Below are positions 1 to 8,596 of a stretch of 58,430 nucleotides of DNA, piece after piece. Made by a program: the position numbers and the translations under genes. The DNA is from Cyanobium sp. FGCU52. Its GTDB lineage: Bacteria > Cyanobacteriota > Cyanobacteriia > PCC-6307 > Cyanobiaceae. The notes beneath the pieces are model-generated. The model was not told where the DNA came from, searched no databases, and worked only from the letters and a program-made list of their open reading frames with translations. How positions within the stretch are numbered: the first letter of the stretch is position 1; the number at the start of each line of letters is the position of its first letter. The stretch lies in assembly GCA_024958715.1 (NCBI GenBank), contig JANWUS010000074.1, positions 1 through 58,430 on the forward strand. Direction: 5' to 3'.

Positions 1-125
1 CCTCAGCCAGAGCGGCTGCTCAGGTCTGCGGAGCTTTATTGCTGATCAGGTATTGGGTTGGCTTGCGTGAATGTAGGGGCTTCAACCCGGCAATCGCGAA
101 ATGCTTTTTTGGAGACAATAGTTAA

Positions 126-151
126 GGCTGGCCAGGGTAAACTGACCAGCC
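126..151 (-). terminator. possible terminator hairpin downstream of psaL
   Basis: Imperfect inverted repeat GGCTGGCCAG / CTGACCAGCC with a short loop, about 45 bases past the psaL stop. Read on the minus strand it is followed only by TTAAC, so the U tract is poor. The rest of 1-197 shows no convincing gene. Confidence 0.3.
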
Positions 152-197
152 ATGCGTGGGTGGATTTGATGGTTGAAGTGCCTTGGGTGTAAACCCT

Positions 198-689
198 CTA
201 GCCAACGCTCCAGACGCCGCCCGCGATATTCACCAAGGGAGAGACGATCGCTGTGCTGCAGAGGAACCAGGCGAAGGCGGCACCACCGCAGCCGCCGAGC
301 CAGAAGCCGCTGGCGAATTCGGCCCAGCCGGCCTTGGTGAACAGATCAGCCGGAGGATTGTCGATGGTGGCATCGGCGGGCTGGACGTTCGGCCCGGTGC
401 CGGCGGTGCCGTAGATCGACAGGCAGACCGTGAGGATCGAGACCAGGCCGATGGTGGCGAGCAGACCGGCGGTGCTGGCGTACTCGGTGGCGCGTAGAGG
501 GCCGGTGATGGCGAAGGGGCCGTAGAGGAAGAAGCCGTGGGCCATCCCCACTTCCAGACCGCGGCGATTGGGGGAGAGGGAGGGCCGATAGGCCGGCAGC
601 GCGTTCAGGAAGGCCTTGGTGAAGTAGCTGCTGTTGACGGGGGTCGCCAGGTTGCCGACGGTGGGGTCGGCGACGGGGGTCACGGTCAT
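198..689 (-). CDS. psaL: Photosystem I reaction centre subunit XI (PsaL)
   Basis: 163-residue thylakoid membrane subunit of photosystem I, needed for trimer formation and chlorophyll binding at the monomer interface. The N-terminal half carries the conserved stretch [19 protein letters not shown] (about residues 41-59), followed by two clear hydrophobic spans (about residues 70-95 and 128-155). The length is normal for cyanobacterial PsaL. It lies 94 bases downstream of psaI on the same strand, the usual psaI-psaL arrangement, so the two are probably co-transcribed. The start ATG gives [13 protein letters not shown], a typical soluble PsaL N-terminus. Confidence 0.95.
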   Translation of the reverse strand: MTVTPVADPTVGNLATPVNSSYFTKAFLNALPAYRPSLSPNRRGLEVGMAHGFFLYGPFAITGPLRATEYASTAGLLATIGLVSILTVCLSIYGTAGTGPNVQPADATIDNPPADLFTKAGWAEFASGFWLGGCGGAAFAWFLCSTAIVSPLVNIAGGVWSVG

Positions 690-783
690 GGGGTGGGGTG
701 GGACGGAGCTTGGATGAGGTGACGAGGATGAAGCGAGAGCCGTGGCGTCGCGGGGATCGCGTCTTGACGCGACCCGCAGGGCC

Positions 784-900
784 TCAGTCGCGGGCTTCGA
801 TCACGTTGAACAGCAGGGCCATGGCCACCGCCGGGCCGAGGATCCCCACCAGGGGAACGAACACCGAAGGCAACCAGGCGGCGGCGAATTCTCCAGTCAT
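784..900 (-). CDS. psaI: Photosystem I reaction centre subunit VIII (PsaI)
   Basis: Small 38-residue single-span photosystem I protein, read directly from the sequence. It begins [20 protein letters not shown] and ends FNVIEARD. The membrane helix runs from about residue 10 to 32 and the C-terminal NVIEARD is characteristic of PsaI. It packs against PsaL in the PSI trimer contact region, and psaL follows on the same strand, which supports the call. No other start codon fits. Confidence 0.93.
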   Translation of the reverse strand: MTGEFAAAWLPSVFVPLVGILGPAVAMALLFNVIEARD

Positions 901-1022
901 GGCTTGGGCCAGTTACAACCGCCGCTACTGTACGGAGCCCTTTCCGTGGCGCTTCCGGGGGCTGGAATGGACGACATAAAAGTTCAGCAGCTCCGCTCCC
1001 GCCTGCCACATTCCTGTTCGTC

Positions 1023-2039
1023 TCAGGCCGCCGAAGATCCCCGCACGGTGGCGCGCACCCGATAGATGGGCCGACCCTGGCTCTCGTGGTACGTGCGCAT
1101 CTGCAGTTCCGCCAGCAGGCCGAAGCCGAACAACTGCACACCACTCAGGATCGCCAGCACCGCCATCAGCAGCAGGGGGCGGTTGCCGATGTCGACGCCG
1201 AGCAGCAGTTTCTCGCCCACCAGCCAGAGGGCCAGAACCAGCCCCGTGACGAGGGCCACAAGGCCGGCGTAGCCGAAGACGTGCATCGGGCGCGTGAGGA
1301 AGCGCTTCATGAACCACACGGTCAGCAGGTCCATCAGCACGCGGAAGGTGCGGTCGATCCCATACTTGCTGCTGCCGTAGCGGCGGGGATGGTGATTCAC
1401 CTTCACTTCCCCGATCCGCGCCCCCTCGATGAAGGCCAGGGCCGGCAGGAAACGGTGCAGTTCGCCGTAGAGGTTCATGTCCGCCACCACCTCGCGGCGG
1501 TAGGCCTTGAGCGAGCAGCCGTAGTCGTGCAGACGAACCCCCGTGACGCCGGCGATCAGTCGGTTGGCGATCAGGGAGGGAAGCAGGCGGCTGAGGGTGT
1601 TGTCCTGGCGGCGATGGCGCCAGCCGCTGACCAGATCGAGCTGCCGCCGTTCCATTTCCTCCAGCAGCAGGGGGATGTCGGCAGGATCGTTCTGCAGATC
1701 GCCATCCAGAGTCACGATCACCTCGCCCCGGCTGGTGTCGAAGCCTGCGGCCATCGCCGCGGTCTGCCCGTAGTTGCGGCGCAGCATCACCACCACCAGC
1801 TCCGGCACCTGGGCGGTAAGACCCCGCAGAACATCCGCTGTGCCATCCCTGGAACCGTCGTCCACAAGAATCAGCTCGAAGCTCAAGCCCAGGGGATGCA
1901 GGGCTTCCAGCAGTTTCTCCACCAGCTGCTTCACGCTGGCCTCCTCGTTGTAAAGGGGGATCACCACGGAGAGCTCCGGTGCTGCGGTGGCCGGAGCGGG
2001 TCCCCGTACGGCGACGGCCTCGGAGCTGGGGGAGGACAT
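1023..2039 (-). CDS. Family 2 glycosyltransferase, polyprenyl-phosphate sugar transferase type
   Basis: 338-residue GT2 enzyme of the dolichol-phosphate mannosyltransferase / undecaprenyl-phosphate glycosyltransferase type. The GT-A core starts at about residue 23 (ELSVVIPLYNEEASV), has the nucleotide-sugar motifs LVDDGSRDGT and TLDGDLQNDPAD (metal-binding DxD) and a conserved RRNYGQTAAMAAG segment. Two C-terminal membrane helices (about 252-276 and 287-312) anchor it. Such enzymes load a sugar onto a lipid carrier for wall, lipid or glycan assembly. The sugar and acceptor cannot be told from sequence. It is followed on the same strand by an NlpC/P60 gene, perhaps a loose envelope cluster. 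Confidence 0.85.
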   Translation of the reverse strand: MSSPSSEAVAVRGPAPATAAPELSVVIPLYNEEASVKQLVEKLLEALHPLGLSFELILVDDGSRDGTADVLRGLTAQVPELVVVMLRRNYGQTAAMAAGFDTSRGEVIVTLDGDLQNDPADIPLLLEEMERRQLDLVSGWRHRRQDNTLSRLLPSLIANRLIAGVTGVRLHDYGCSLKAYRREVVADMNLYGELHRFLPALAFIEGARIGEVKVNHHPRRYGSSKYGIDRTFRVLMDLLTVWFMKRFLTRPMHVFGYAGLVALVTGLVLALWLVGEKLLLGVDIGNRPLLLMAVLAILSGVQLFGFGLLAELQMRTYHESQGRPIYRVRATVRGSSAA

Positions 2040-2071
2040 CGGAACCGCGCACGCGGATGAGCGTTCTGAAC

Positions 2072-2788
2072 TTAGGGGGGCAGCGGACTGCCGTCGTGAG
2101 TGTGCATCACCCGCCCGGCTCCCCGCAGTTCAAGGCGGTAGTGCACCGCCACCGGGTCAGGATTGGTGGGGTGGAGGTCATCGATCCCCAGTCCGTTGCG
2201 GCCGTGTTCGCGCCCCGAGCTGTGCAGGTACCTGCCGCCACCCAGATGCAGGCCCACGTGGGTGCAGCGCCGGGCGGTGCCGAAGAAGATCAGGTCGCCT
2301 GGTCGCAGCAGGCTCGTCTCCCCGGGGTGCACGGCGACCGGCCGGCAGAAGCGCTCCTGCAGGTAGGCGTCGCGGGGGAGCCAGATGCCCGCCGCTGCGA
2401 AGGCGGTCTGCACAAGACCGGAACAGTCGTAGTCGGGGCCCAGGCTGCCTCCCCAGAGGTAGACGTTGGGCCGCTCCATGGCGCTCAGGCCGAAGGACAG
2501 CACCTGCTCCAGCCGGGCTTCGATCCCGCTGCGATCCAGCAGCAGACGGGATGGCGGCAGTGCGGGGCGGGCATGGCGCCGCAGGTCGTCGGCCTCCAGC
2601 CAGCAGGGATAGCCGTCTTCGAGCAGGCGCACCCGCAGGCGATCGCCCCCTGGCTCCAGCACCCGCAGGTGACGGCCGGCTGCCACCTGGGTGGCCAGGC
2701 CCTCCCCCCGGGGCCGGCTGTAGGCGTCCACATCCCGCTCCATCCGCCAGATCCCGGCGGGGGCCGTGGTGGTGCCTAATGTCGCCAT
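2072..2788 (-). CDS. NlpC/P60 family cell-wall peptidase with SH3-like domain
   Basis: 238-residue C40 peptidase. The N-terminal ~90 residues look like a bacterial SH3-type wall-binding segment (GRHLRVLEPGGDRLRVRLLEDGYPCWL). The catalytic domain has the nucleophile Cys122 in DYDCSGLVQTAF and the general base His177 in CTHVGLHLGGG, with H189 in YLHSSG nearby. These enzymes cut gamma-D-Glu-diaminopimelate bonds in peptidoglycan stems. No signal peptide is visible, so export or a cytoplasmic recycling role is open. Its start region overlaps that of the divergent serine hydrolase; a shorter start at the downstream Met (MERDVDAYSRP, position 2743) is possible. Confidence 0.88.
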   Translation of the reverse strand: MATLGTTTAPAGIWRMERDVDAYSRPRGEGLATQVAAGRHLRVLEPGGDRLRVRLLEDGYPCWLEADDLRRHARPALPPSRLLLDRSGIEARLEQVLSFGLSAMERPNVYLWGGSLGPDYDCSGLVQTAFAAAGIWLPRDAYLQERFCRPVAVHPGETSLLRPGDLIFFGTARRCTHVGLHLGGGRYLHSSGREHGRNGLGIDDLHPTNPDPVAVHYRLELRGAGRVMHTHDGSPLPP

Positions 2789-2807
2789 CGCTTCCGTGTC
2801 GCCGTTG

Positions 2808-3749
2808 ATGGCGTTCTACAACCCCGATCCGGGGATGGCCCAGCAGCTGGCCCGGCTGGTGGACGATCTGGAGCAGGAGGGCCGCCCCGGTCTTGCCGAG
2901 CAGCTCTCGATCACCTGGGTTCGCTATCCGGAATCGTTGCGCCGGCGCGCCGCCAGCCTGGAGCCCGAGGAGTTCTGGGGCCAGGCCCCCGCTGGCGCCA
3001 GCTGGGGTGGGGAGCGGCAGCGCTATCCCGCCAGCGTCGTGAAGCTGGTGTATCTCGTGGCCGCCGAGGCCTGGCTGCAGCTGCAGCTGATCGAGGACGA
3101 ACCGGAACTGCGTCGTGCCCTGGCGGACATGATCCGCGATTCCGGCAATGACGCCACCTCGCTGGTGGTGGATCGCCTCAGCGGCACCACCAGCGGCCCG
3201 GACCTGCCACCGGAGCGTTTCGGCGAGTGGGTGGCGCAGCGCCAGCTGGTGAACCGCTGGCTGGAGGATCTGGGCTGGCCGGAGCTGCACGGCTGCAACG
3301 CCTGTCAGAAGACCTGGGGGGATGGACCCTACGGGCGGGAGCGCGCCTTCTACGGGGATCAGCTGGAGAACCGCAACCGGCTCAGCACCGAGGCCACGGC
3401 TCGTCTGATGCATGCGGTGATCGCCGGTGCCCTGGTGTCGCCACCGGCCTGCCGGCGGATGCGTGAACTGCTGCGCCGTTCCCTGGATCTGCGGGAGCGG
3501 GCGGCCGATCCCGAGAACCAGGTGGACGGCTTCCTCGGCGCCGGTCTACCCACCGGGGCGAAGCTCTGGAGCAAGGCCGGCTGGATGAGCCAGGCCCGTC
3601 ATGACGCGGCCTACGTGGAGATCGAGGGAGCGGATCCCTTCCTTCTGGTGGTGTTCAGCGAGGGGAAGCGCTGTGCCTGCGACGAGACCCTGCTGCCGGC
3701 CATTGCCCGCGCCCTGCGCTCCCATCCGGTGGAATCGCCGCAGGGCTGA
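2808..3749 (+). CDS. Serine hydrolase, class A beta-lactamase-like fold
   Basis: 313-residue penicillin-recognising-type serine hydrolase. The active-site motif SxxK is S76-V-V-K79 in RYPASVVKLVY; the second motif SxN is S112-G-N114 in RDSGNDATSLV; KAGW stands where KTG is expected. All three are in the order of class A beta-lactamases and D,D-peptidases. No signal peptide is seen. Cyanobacteria carry many such proteins and most are not known resistance enzymes, so a role in wall turnover or an unknown esterase activity is as likely as beta-lactam hydrolysis. I chose the ATG at 2808 (MAFYNPDPGMAQQL); an in-frame start at 2766 would overlap the divergent NlpC/P60 gene by 23 bases. Confidence 0.8.
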   Translation: MAFYNPDPGMAQQLARLVDDLEQEGRPGLAEQLSITWVRYPESLRRRAASLEPEEFWGQAPAGASWGGERQRYPASVVKLVYLVAAEAWLQLQLIEDEPELRRALADMIRDSGNDATSLVVDRLSGTTSGPDLPPERFGEWVAQRQLVNRWLEDLGWPELHGCNACQKTWGDGPYGRERAFYGDQLENRNRLSTEATARLMHAVIAGALVSPPACRRMRELLRRSLDLRERAADPENQVDGFLGAGLPTGAKLWSKAGWMSQARHDAAYVEIEGADPFLLVVFSEGKRCACDETLLPAIARALRSHPVESPQG

Positions 3750-3764
3750 ACCCCGGGCCATGGA

Positions 3765-3800
3765 AAACCCCCGGACCTCAGCAGGGAGATCCGGGGGTTT
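3765..3800. terminator. Bidirectional intrinsic terminator
   Basis: Perfect 11-bp inverted repeat AAACCCCCGGA / TCCGGGGGTTT with a 14-base loop, lying between the serine hydrolase stop and the convergent tRNA-Ser gene. A and T runs on the two outer sides allow it to work in both directions. Confidence 0.85.
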
Positions 3801-3807
3801 CGGGCAA

Positions 3808-3896
3808 CGGAGAGGGAGGGATTCGAACCCTCGACAGAAGTTGCCTCCTGTAACTCCTTAGCAGGGAGCCGCTTTCAACCACTCAGCCACCTCTCC
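3808..3896 (-). tRNA. tRNA-Ser (anticodon GCU)
   Basis: 89-base class II tRNA. The acceptor arm GGAGAGG pairs with CCTCTCC, followed by discriminator G. The anticodon stem CTCC/GGAG encloses loop CTGCTAA, giving anticodon GCT (plus-strand positions 3860-3862), which reads AGC/AGU serine codons. A long variable arm and the T-loop GTTCGAA are present. CCA is not encoded. The T-run terminator at 3765-3800 lies just downstream. Confidence 0.95.
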
Positions 3897-3957
3897 AGTG
3901 GCCCGACGACTTTACCTGACCATCCCTCCCGGCTCACGGCAGGGTTCCCTGCTCTGT

Positions 3958-6462
3958 TCACTCGCCCCGGAACAGGCGCTGCACCCTGCGGCTGTCGACG
4001 TTCACCAGCAGTTCGTAGGGGATGGTGCCGGCCCGCTCGGCCACCTCCGCCAGCTCCAGCAGCTGCCCCTCGTGGGACCCGAAGATCAGCACCTCGTCGC
4101 CGACGCCGGCATCGGGCACCGGGTCGAGGTCGATGGCCATCGAATCCATCGACACCCGACCGAGCACCCTCACCCTCCGGCCATGAACCAGCACATGGCC
4201 GCGGTTGGAGCTGCGCCACGGAACGCCGTCGTTGTAGCCGGCGGCCACGATGCCGATCCGCTGCTCCTCGGCCTCCACCACATAGGTGCCGTTGTAGCCC
4301 ACCCGCTGTCCGCGCCGGCGCACCGCCACCTGGGCCAGGCGACTGACGAAGGCGACGGCAGGCTCGAGTTCGATCGCCGCCGCGACCGCCGGTGAGGGGG
4401 CGATGCCGTAGAGCCCCAGGCCCAGCCTCACCATGTCGTGGCGGGAGGAGGGGAAGCGCACTGCGCCGGACGTTGCGGCGGCATGGATCACCAGCTCCTC
4501 CTCCCCCTCGGCCCGGATCGCCTCCACGGCGGCATCGAACGTTCCCAGCTGGGAGCTGGTGAGTTCATCGGCAGCCGGGTCGTCGGCACCGGCCAGGTGG
4601 GTCATCACACCCGACAGGCGAGTCACGCCGGAGCCCCGCAGCAGCCGGGCCGCCGCCAGGGCCTCCTCCGGGGCCACCCCCAGGCGGCCCATGCCCGTGT
4701 CGATCTCGAGATGGACGTCGCAGCTGGCGTCCATGGCCCGCAGGGCCTCCACCAGCGCCTGGGCAAAGGCCAGGGAATACACCACCGGGGTGAGCCGGTA
4801 GCGCACCACCTTGTCGACTTCCTCGATGTCCATCAGCATCACCAGCACTGGCAGGTGCACCCCGGAGCGGCGCACCGTGGCCCCTTCGTCGGCGGCCGAG
4901 ACGCCGATCCAGTCCACGCCCCCCTCCTGCAGGGCGATCGCCAGTCGGGCGAGCTCGGTGCCGTAGGCCCAGGCCTTGAGCACCGCAAGGATGGCCACGT
5001 CGGGCCCGCACAGGACGCGGAACCGGGCGATGTTCTCGCGGATCGCCCCCAGATCCACCAGGAATCGCCGCGGCGCCATGGATTCCCAGACGGCGCAGGC
5101 GGCGGCGGCCAGACCCTGACGGGCCGGTCCCTTCAGCAGCAGCGTGTCGCCCCGGCGGGCCAGATCCCGCAGAGCGTTGCGCAGTTCTCTGCCGTCGGCC
5201 AGCTCCAGCGCCGGGCTCCCGGGCAGGAGCGACCGCCAGGCTTCCGCCGTCTGCCGCCGGGCCGGGTGGGGCAGCAGCAGCAGGTGGCTGAAGCCCCTCT
5301 GCGCCGCCAGGCGGCCGATGAGGGCATGTTCGCTGGCCTCCCGGCCGCCCAGCTCGCCCATGCCGCCGAACACGAAGATGCGCCGGCCCTGGGTCTGCGG
5401 ATCGGCGGCCACCGCCTCGAGGGCGGCCTGCACCGAGAGGGGATCGTCGGCGGCGGTGTCGTTGACGATCGTGATGCCGTCCGGGGTGCGCCAGGTCTCC
5501 ATCCGGGTGGGTCCGAAGGAGAAGTCCTCCAGGGCGCTGAGGATGGCGTCCACCTCCACCCCAAGACGCCGGGCGGCGGTGATGGCGATCACCAGATCGT
5601 CGGCCAGGGGGCCGGAGCGGGTGCGCACCGTGAGCTGCTCGATCCGATCCCCGAAGGCCAGGGTGAGCACCTGCCCGGCGGGAACAAGCCGCCGGCCGAT
5701 CTCCCGGGGATCTTCGCGCCCCGCGAACAGGCGGGGACAGGGCAGGGGATGGGCCGCCACGAGCGGGTCGTCCGGCACGATCACCCAGCCGCTGGCGGGA
5801 ACATCCCGGAACAGGCGCATCTTCTCCCGCGCGGTGACCTCCCGGCTGCCGAAGCCGGCCAGGTGGGCCAGTCCCACGTTCACCAGCACCCCGTGGTCGG
5901 GTCGGAGGATCGCGGCGATGCGGGCCATCTCCCCGGGCGCCGAGACCCCCGCCTCGAACACGCCGATCTCGGTGCCGGCCGGGGCCGCGAGCACCGCCAG
6001 CGGCACCCCCACCTGGCTGTTCCAGCTGCCCGGACTCGCCGAGACGCGCCAGCGGCTGGCCAGCAGGGTGGTGAGGGCGTTCTTGACCACGGTCTTGCCG
6101 TTGCTGCCCGTGATCGCCACCACCCGTGGGATGTGGTGCTGGCGATGCCAGGCAGCGAGGCTCTGCAGGGCCTCCAGGGGATCGTCAACCGCCAGCAACG
6201 CCCCCCGGACGTCCCCGGCCAGAGCGCCGAGCCGGTCGCGGCGCACCACGGCGACACCGGCCCCTGCCTCCAGGGCGGCGGCGGCGAAGGCATGGCCATC
6301 GTGCAGGCGGCCGCCCAGGGCGACGAACACGTCGCCGGGCTGGACGCGGCGGGAATCGAGGCTCACCCCCCGCAGAGGGGTCTGCCGAGCCTCAGGGGTG
6401 TCCGCGCCCAGGAGCTGTCCTCCGAGCAGGGCGGCCAGCGTGGAGAGGGTGGGGAGCGCCAT
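3958..6462 (-). CDS. Fused MurF ligase - alanine racemase
   Basis: 834-residue fusion of two peptidoglycan enzymes. Residues 1 to about 460 are UDP-MurNAc-tripeptide:D-Ala-D-Ala ligase (MurF): ATP loop ITGSNGKTVVK (117-127), GSWNSQVGVPLAVL (145-158). Residues about 465-834 are PLP-dependent alanine racemase (Alr): PLP lysine K496 in AVLKAWAYG, catalytic Tyr743 in AGYNDGVPWR, and GRVSMDS (768-774). One polypeptide could therefore make D-Ala and add D-Ala-D-Ala to the precursor. The usual MurF DDSYNANP motif is replaced by NDTAADDPLS (334-343), and the PLP-lysine motif is KAWAYG rather than KANAYG. MurF-Alr fusions are known from Bacteroidetes. The reading frame is continuous with no break between the domains. 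Confidence 0.9.
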   Translation of the reverse strand: MALPTLSTLAALLGGQLLGADTPEARQTPLRGVSLDSRRVQPGDVFVALGGRLHDGHAFAAAALEAGAGVAVVRRDRLGALAGDVRGALLAVDDPLEALQSLAAWHRQHHIPRVVAITGSNGKTVVKNALTTLLASRWRVSASPGSWNSQVGVPLAVLAAPAGTEIGVFEAGVSAPGEMARIAAILRPDHGVLVNVGLAHLAGFGSREVTAREKMRLFRDVPASGWVIVPDDPLVAAHPLPCPRLFAGREDPREIGRRLVPAGQVLTLAFGDRIEQLTVRTRSGPLADDLVIAITAARRLGVEVDAILSALEDFSFGPTRMETWRTPDGITIVNDTAADDPLSVQAALEAVAADPQTQGRRIFVFGGMGELGGREASEHALIGRLAAQRGFSHLLLLPHPARRQTAEAWRSLLPGSPALELADGRELRNALRDLARRGDTLLLKGPARQGLAAAACAVWESMAPRRFLVDLGAIRENIARFRVLCGPDVAILAVLKAWAYGTELARLAIALQEGGVDWIGVSAADEGATVRRSGVHLPVLVMLMDIEEVDKVVRYRLTPVVYSLAFAQALVEALRAMDASCDVHLEIDTGMGRLGVAPEEALAAARLLRGSGVTRLSGVMTHLAGADDPAADELTSSQLGTFDAAVEAIRAEGEEELVIHAAATSGAVRFPSSRHDMVRLGLGLYGIAPSPAVAAAIELEPAVAFVSRLAQVAVRRRGQRVGYNGTYVVEAEEQRIGIVAAGYNDGVPWRSSNRGHVLVHGRRVRVLGRVSMDSMAIDLDPVPDAGVGDEVLIFGSHEGQLLELAEVAERAGTIPYELLVNVDSRRVQRLFRGE

Positions 6463-6550
6463 CGCGCCGCAACGCTAGCCAGCCGGTCGCGGCCGACACC
6501 GTCGGGACCGGGGATCCTGCCTAGCATGGCGCCCAACCGGGCGAACGGGC

Positions 6551-7051
6551 ATGGGCCACGTTCTCGTACTCAACGCCTCCTACGAGCCCCTGAACATCAC
6601 CACCTGGCGGCGGGCGATGGGCCTGCTGCTCAAGGGCAAGGCCGAGGGCCTCGAGCACGACCGCAGCCGGCCGATCCGCCCCGATCATCTGCTTCCCACG
6701 GTGATCCGCCTGCGCCAGTTCGTGCGGGTGCCCTACAAGCCCCTGCCCCTCACCCGCCGCAACGTGTTCCAGCGGGATGGTCATGTGTGTCAGTACTGCG
6801 GCAGCGCCGGCGAGCCGCTCTCGATCGACCATGTCTTCCCCCGCAGCCGCGGCGGCGGCGACGTCTGGGAGAACGTGACCACCGCCTGCCTGCCCTGCAA
6901 TGTGAGCAAGGGCAACCGCACGCCCCGGGAGGCCGGCATGCGCCTGCGGCGGGAGCCCCGCCGCCCGGTGAGCGGTCTGGCCTTCGAGGCCCGGCGCCAG
7001 ATCCACGCCGGTCGCCACCAGGAGTGGGCCAAGTACGTGATCGGGTTCTGA
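6551..7051 (+). CDS. HNH endonuclease family protein
   Basis: 166-residue stand-alone HNH protein. The nuclease core spans about residues 75-125: zinc CQYC pair, the HNH signature with DHVFPRSRGGGDVWEN, and the second pair in CLPCNVSKG. The N-terminal segment MGHVLVLNASYEPLNITTWRRA recurs in a widespread cyanobacterial and bacterial HNH family. No intron, intein or phage gene is adjacent, so it is a resident gene rather than a homing element. Its biological substrate is unknown. It diverges from murF-alr across an 88-base gap. Confidence 0.88.
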   Translation: MGHVLVLNASYEPLNITTWRRAMGLLLKGKAEGLEHDRSRPIRPDHLLPTVIRLRQFVRVPYKPLPLTRRNVFQRDGHVCQYCGSAGEPLSIDHVFPRSRGGGDVWENVTTACLPCNVSKGNRTPREAGMRLRREPRRPVSGLAFEARRQIHAGRHQEWAKYVIGF

Positions 7052-7088
7052 TTCCGGCCGATCCGGTGTCGCCTCGGGAGGCGCTTGC

Positions 7089-8204
7089 TCAGGGGGCGAT
7101 GCCGCTGGCCTGCTCCGCCATCTCCTCCAGCAGGCGGTTCTGCTCGGCGGCCACGCAGGCACCGATGACATCGTCGAGCTGGCCGTTGAGAACGGTTTCC
7201 AGGGAAAAGTTCCTGCCCAGCCGGTGATCGGTGACCCGGTTGTCCTTGACGTTGTAGGTGCGGATCTTCTCGCTGCGGTCACCGGAGCCCACCTGGGCCC
7301 GGCGCTGGGAACTCTCCGCCGCGGCGGCGGCGGCCCGTTCCCGCTCGTAGAGCTTGGCCCGCAGGATCTCCAGGGCCCGCTCCCGGTTCTGCAGCTGGGA
7401 GCGTTCCTCGGTGCAGAACACGCGGATGCCCGTCGGCTTGTGGAGCAGGTCCACCGCCGTTTCCACCTTGTTCACGTTCTGGCCGCCGGCTCCGCCGGAG
7501 CGGGCCGTGCTGATCTCCAGATCGCCCGGCTCGATGCGGACCTCCACCGGATCGGCCTCCGGCATCACCGCCACGGTGGCGGTGGAGGTGTGCACCCGGC
7601 CCTGGGACTCGGTGGAGGGCACCCGCTGCACCCGGTGAACGCCCGCCTCGAACTTGAGCTGGCTGTAGACCCCCTCCCCCTGGATCGAGAGGATCAGTTC
7701 GCGGAAGCCGCCCAGTTCGGCTTCGGAGGCACTCACCACCTGCACCCGCCAGCCCTTGGTCTGGCCATGGCGTTCATACATGCGGGCCAGATCGCCCGCC
7801 CACAGGCAGGCCTCATCGCCACCGGCGCCAGCGCGAATCTCCAGCATCACGCTGCGCTCGTCGCGGGGATCGCGGGGAAGCAGGGCGAGGGTGAGCCGCT
7901 GGCGCAGGGTGGCGAGCTGATCGGCCAGGCTCACCAGCTCCTCGGCGGCGAGCTGGCTGATCTCCTCCATGGCGGGATCGCCCCGATGCTCCCGCAGCAG
8001 CGACTGGGCCTCCTCCTCCTCCCGCTCCAGCCGCTGCAGCTGCCGGTAGTCGGCTACCAGGGGCTCCAGGCGTGCCCGCTCGCGGGCGAGGCTCTGCAGC
8101 CGCCCGGGGTCGGAGGCCAGGGCAGGGTCGGCGAGCTGGCGCTCCAGCGTTTCGAAGGTGCGGCAGGCGGTGTCCAGCCGTTCGCTCAGCAGGGCGCGGT
8201 CCAT
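7089..8204 (-). CDS. prfA: Peptide chain release factor 1
   Basis: 371-residue class I release factor that ends translation at UAA and UAG. The catalytic GGQ tripeptide is at about 240-242 ([14 protein letters not shown]) and the codon-reading PxT motif is P196-S-T198 in [13 protein letters not shown], typical of RF1. RF2 would have SPF. The N-terminal coiled-coil region (about 10-110) is complete. The gene is the last of the minus-strand run after rpmE, separated from it by a strong terminator. Confidence 0.96.
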   Translation of the reverse strand: MDRALLSERLDTACRTFETLERQLADPALASDPGRLQSLARERARLEPLVADYRQLQRLEREEEEAQSLLREHRGDPAMEEISQLAAEELVSLADQLATLRQRLTLALLPRDPRDERSVMLEIRAGAGGDEACLWAGDLARMYERHGQTKGWRVQVVSASEAELGGFRELILSIQGEGVYSQLKFEAGVHRVQRVPSTESQGRVHTSTATVAVMPEADPVEVRIEPGDLEISTARSGGAGGQNVNKVETAVDLLHKPTGIRVFCTEERSQLQNRERALEILRAKLYERERAAAAAAESSQRRAQVGSGDRSEKIRTYNVKDNRVTDHRLGRNFSLETVLNGQLDDVIGACVAAEQNRLLEEMAEQASGIAP

Positions 8205-8231
8205 GGCGGTGGCGGAGGGCAGGAGGACATC

Positions 8232-8264
8232 AAAAAGGGCCGGATGCCCTGCGGCATCCGGCCC
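8232..8264 (-). terminator. Intrinsic terminator after rpmE
   Basis: 12-bp perfect stem GGGCCGGATGCC / GGCATCCGGCCC with a 4-base loop, followed on the minus strand by TTTTT. It lies between the rpmE stop and the prfA start, so prfA probably depends on read-through or its own promoter. Confidence 0.9.
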
Positions 8265-8282
8265 CCTGCAATCCAGAACGGA

Positions 8283-8567
8283 TCAGGCCTGAGCGGCTTC
8301 GGTGGCCTCGGCGGCTGCTTCGCTCTTGGCGGCTTTCTTGGCTCCGGAAGCCGATTCGCCCGTTGCCATGCCGTACTTGCGCATGAAGCGATCGACGCGA
8401 CCCTCGGTGTCGAGGATCTTCTGGGTACCGGTGTAGAAGGGGTGGTTGCCGCTCCAGACGTCGACGTGGATCTCGGGCTGGGTGGAGCCGGTGGTCATCA
8501 CCACCTCTCCGTTGCAGATCACCTTGGCTTCGGGATACCAGGTGGGGTGGATGTCGGGCTTCGGCAT
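8283..8567 (-). CDS. rpmE: 50S ribosomal protein L31
   Basis: 94-residue L31 (bL31). It starts MPKPDIHPTWYPEAKVICNG and has VDVWSGNHPFYTGTQKILDTEGRVDRFMRKYG. Only one cysteine (in KVICNG) is visible, so it lacks the zinc CxxC pairs of C+ paralogues. The last 25 residues are an Ala/Glu/Lys-rich tail. It follows rpsI by 29 bases and ends before a strong terminator, forming the end of the rplM-rpsI-rpmE transcript. Confidence 0.95.
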   Translation of the reverse strand: MPKPDIHPTWYPEAKVICNGEVVMTTGSTQPEIHVDVWSGNHPFYTGTQKILDTEGRVDRFMRKYGMATGESASGAKKAAKSEAAAEATEAAQA

Positions 8568-8596
8568 GACGGGACTGCGGGACGAAGGGAACGCGA

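Noticed and set aside
6551-7051. Homing or intron-encoded HNH nuclease
   Set aside because: It is a free-standing gene with its own start and no intron, intein or repeats around it.
4438-7227. Open plus-strand frame of 929 codons opposite murF-alr
   Set aside because: It lies antisense to a clear MurF-Alr gene and its composition (Gly, His, Gln, Arg rich) is that of a high-GC shadow frame.
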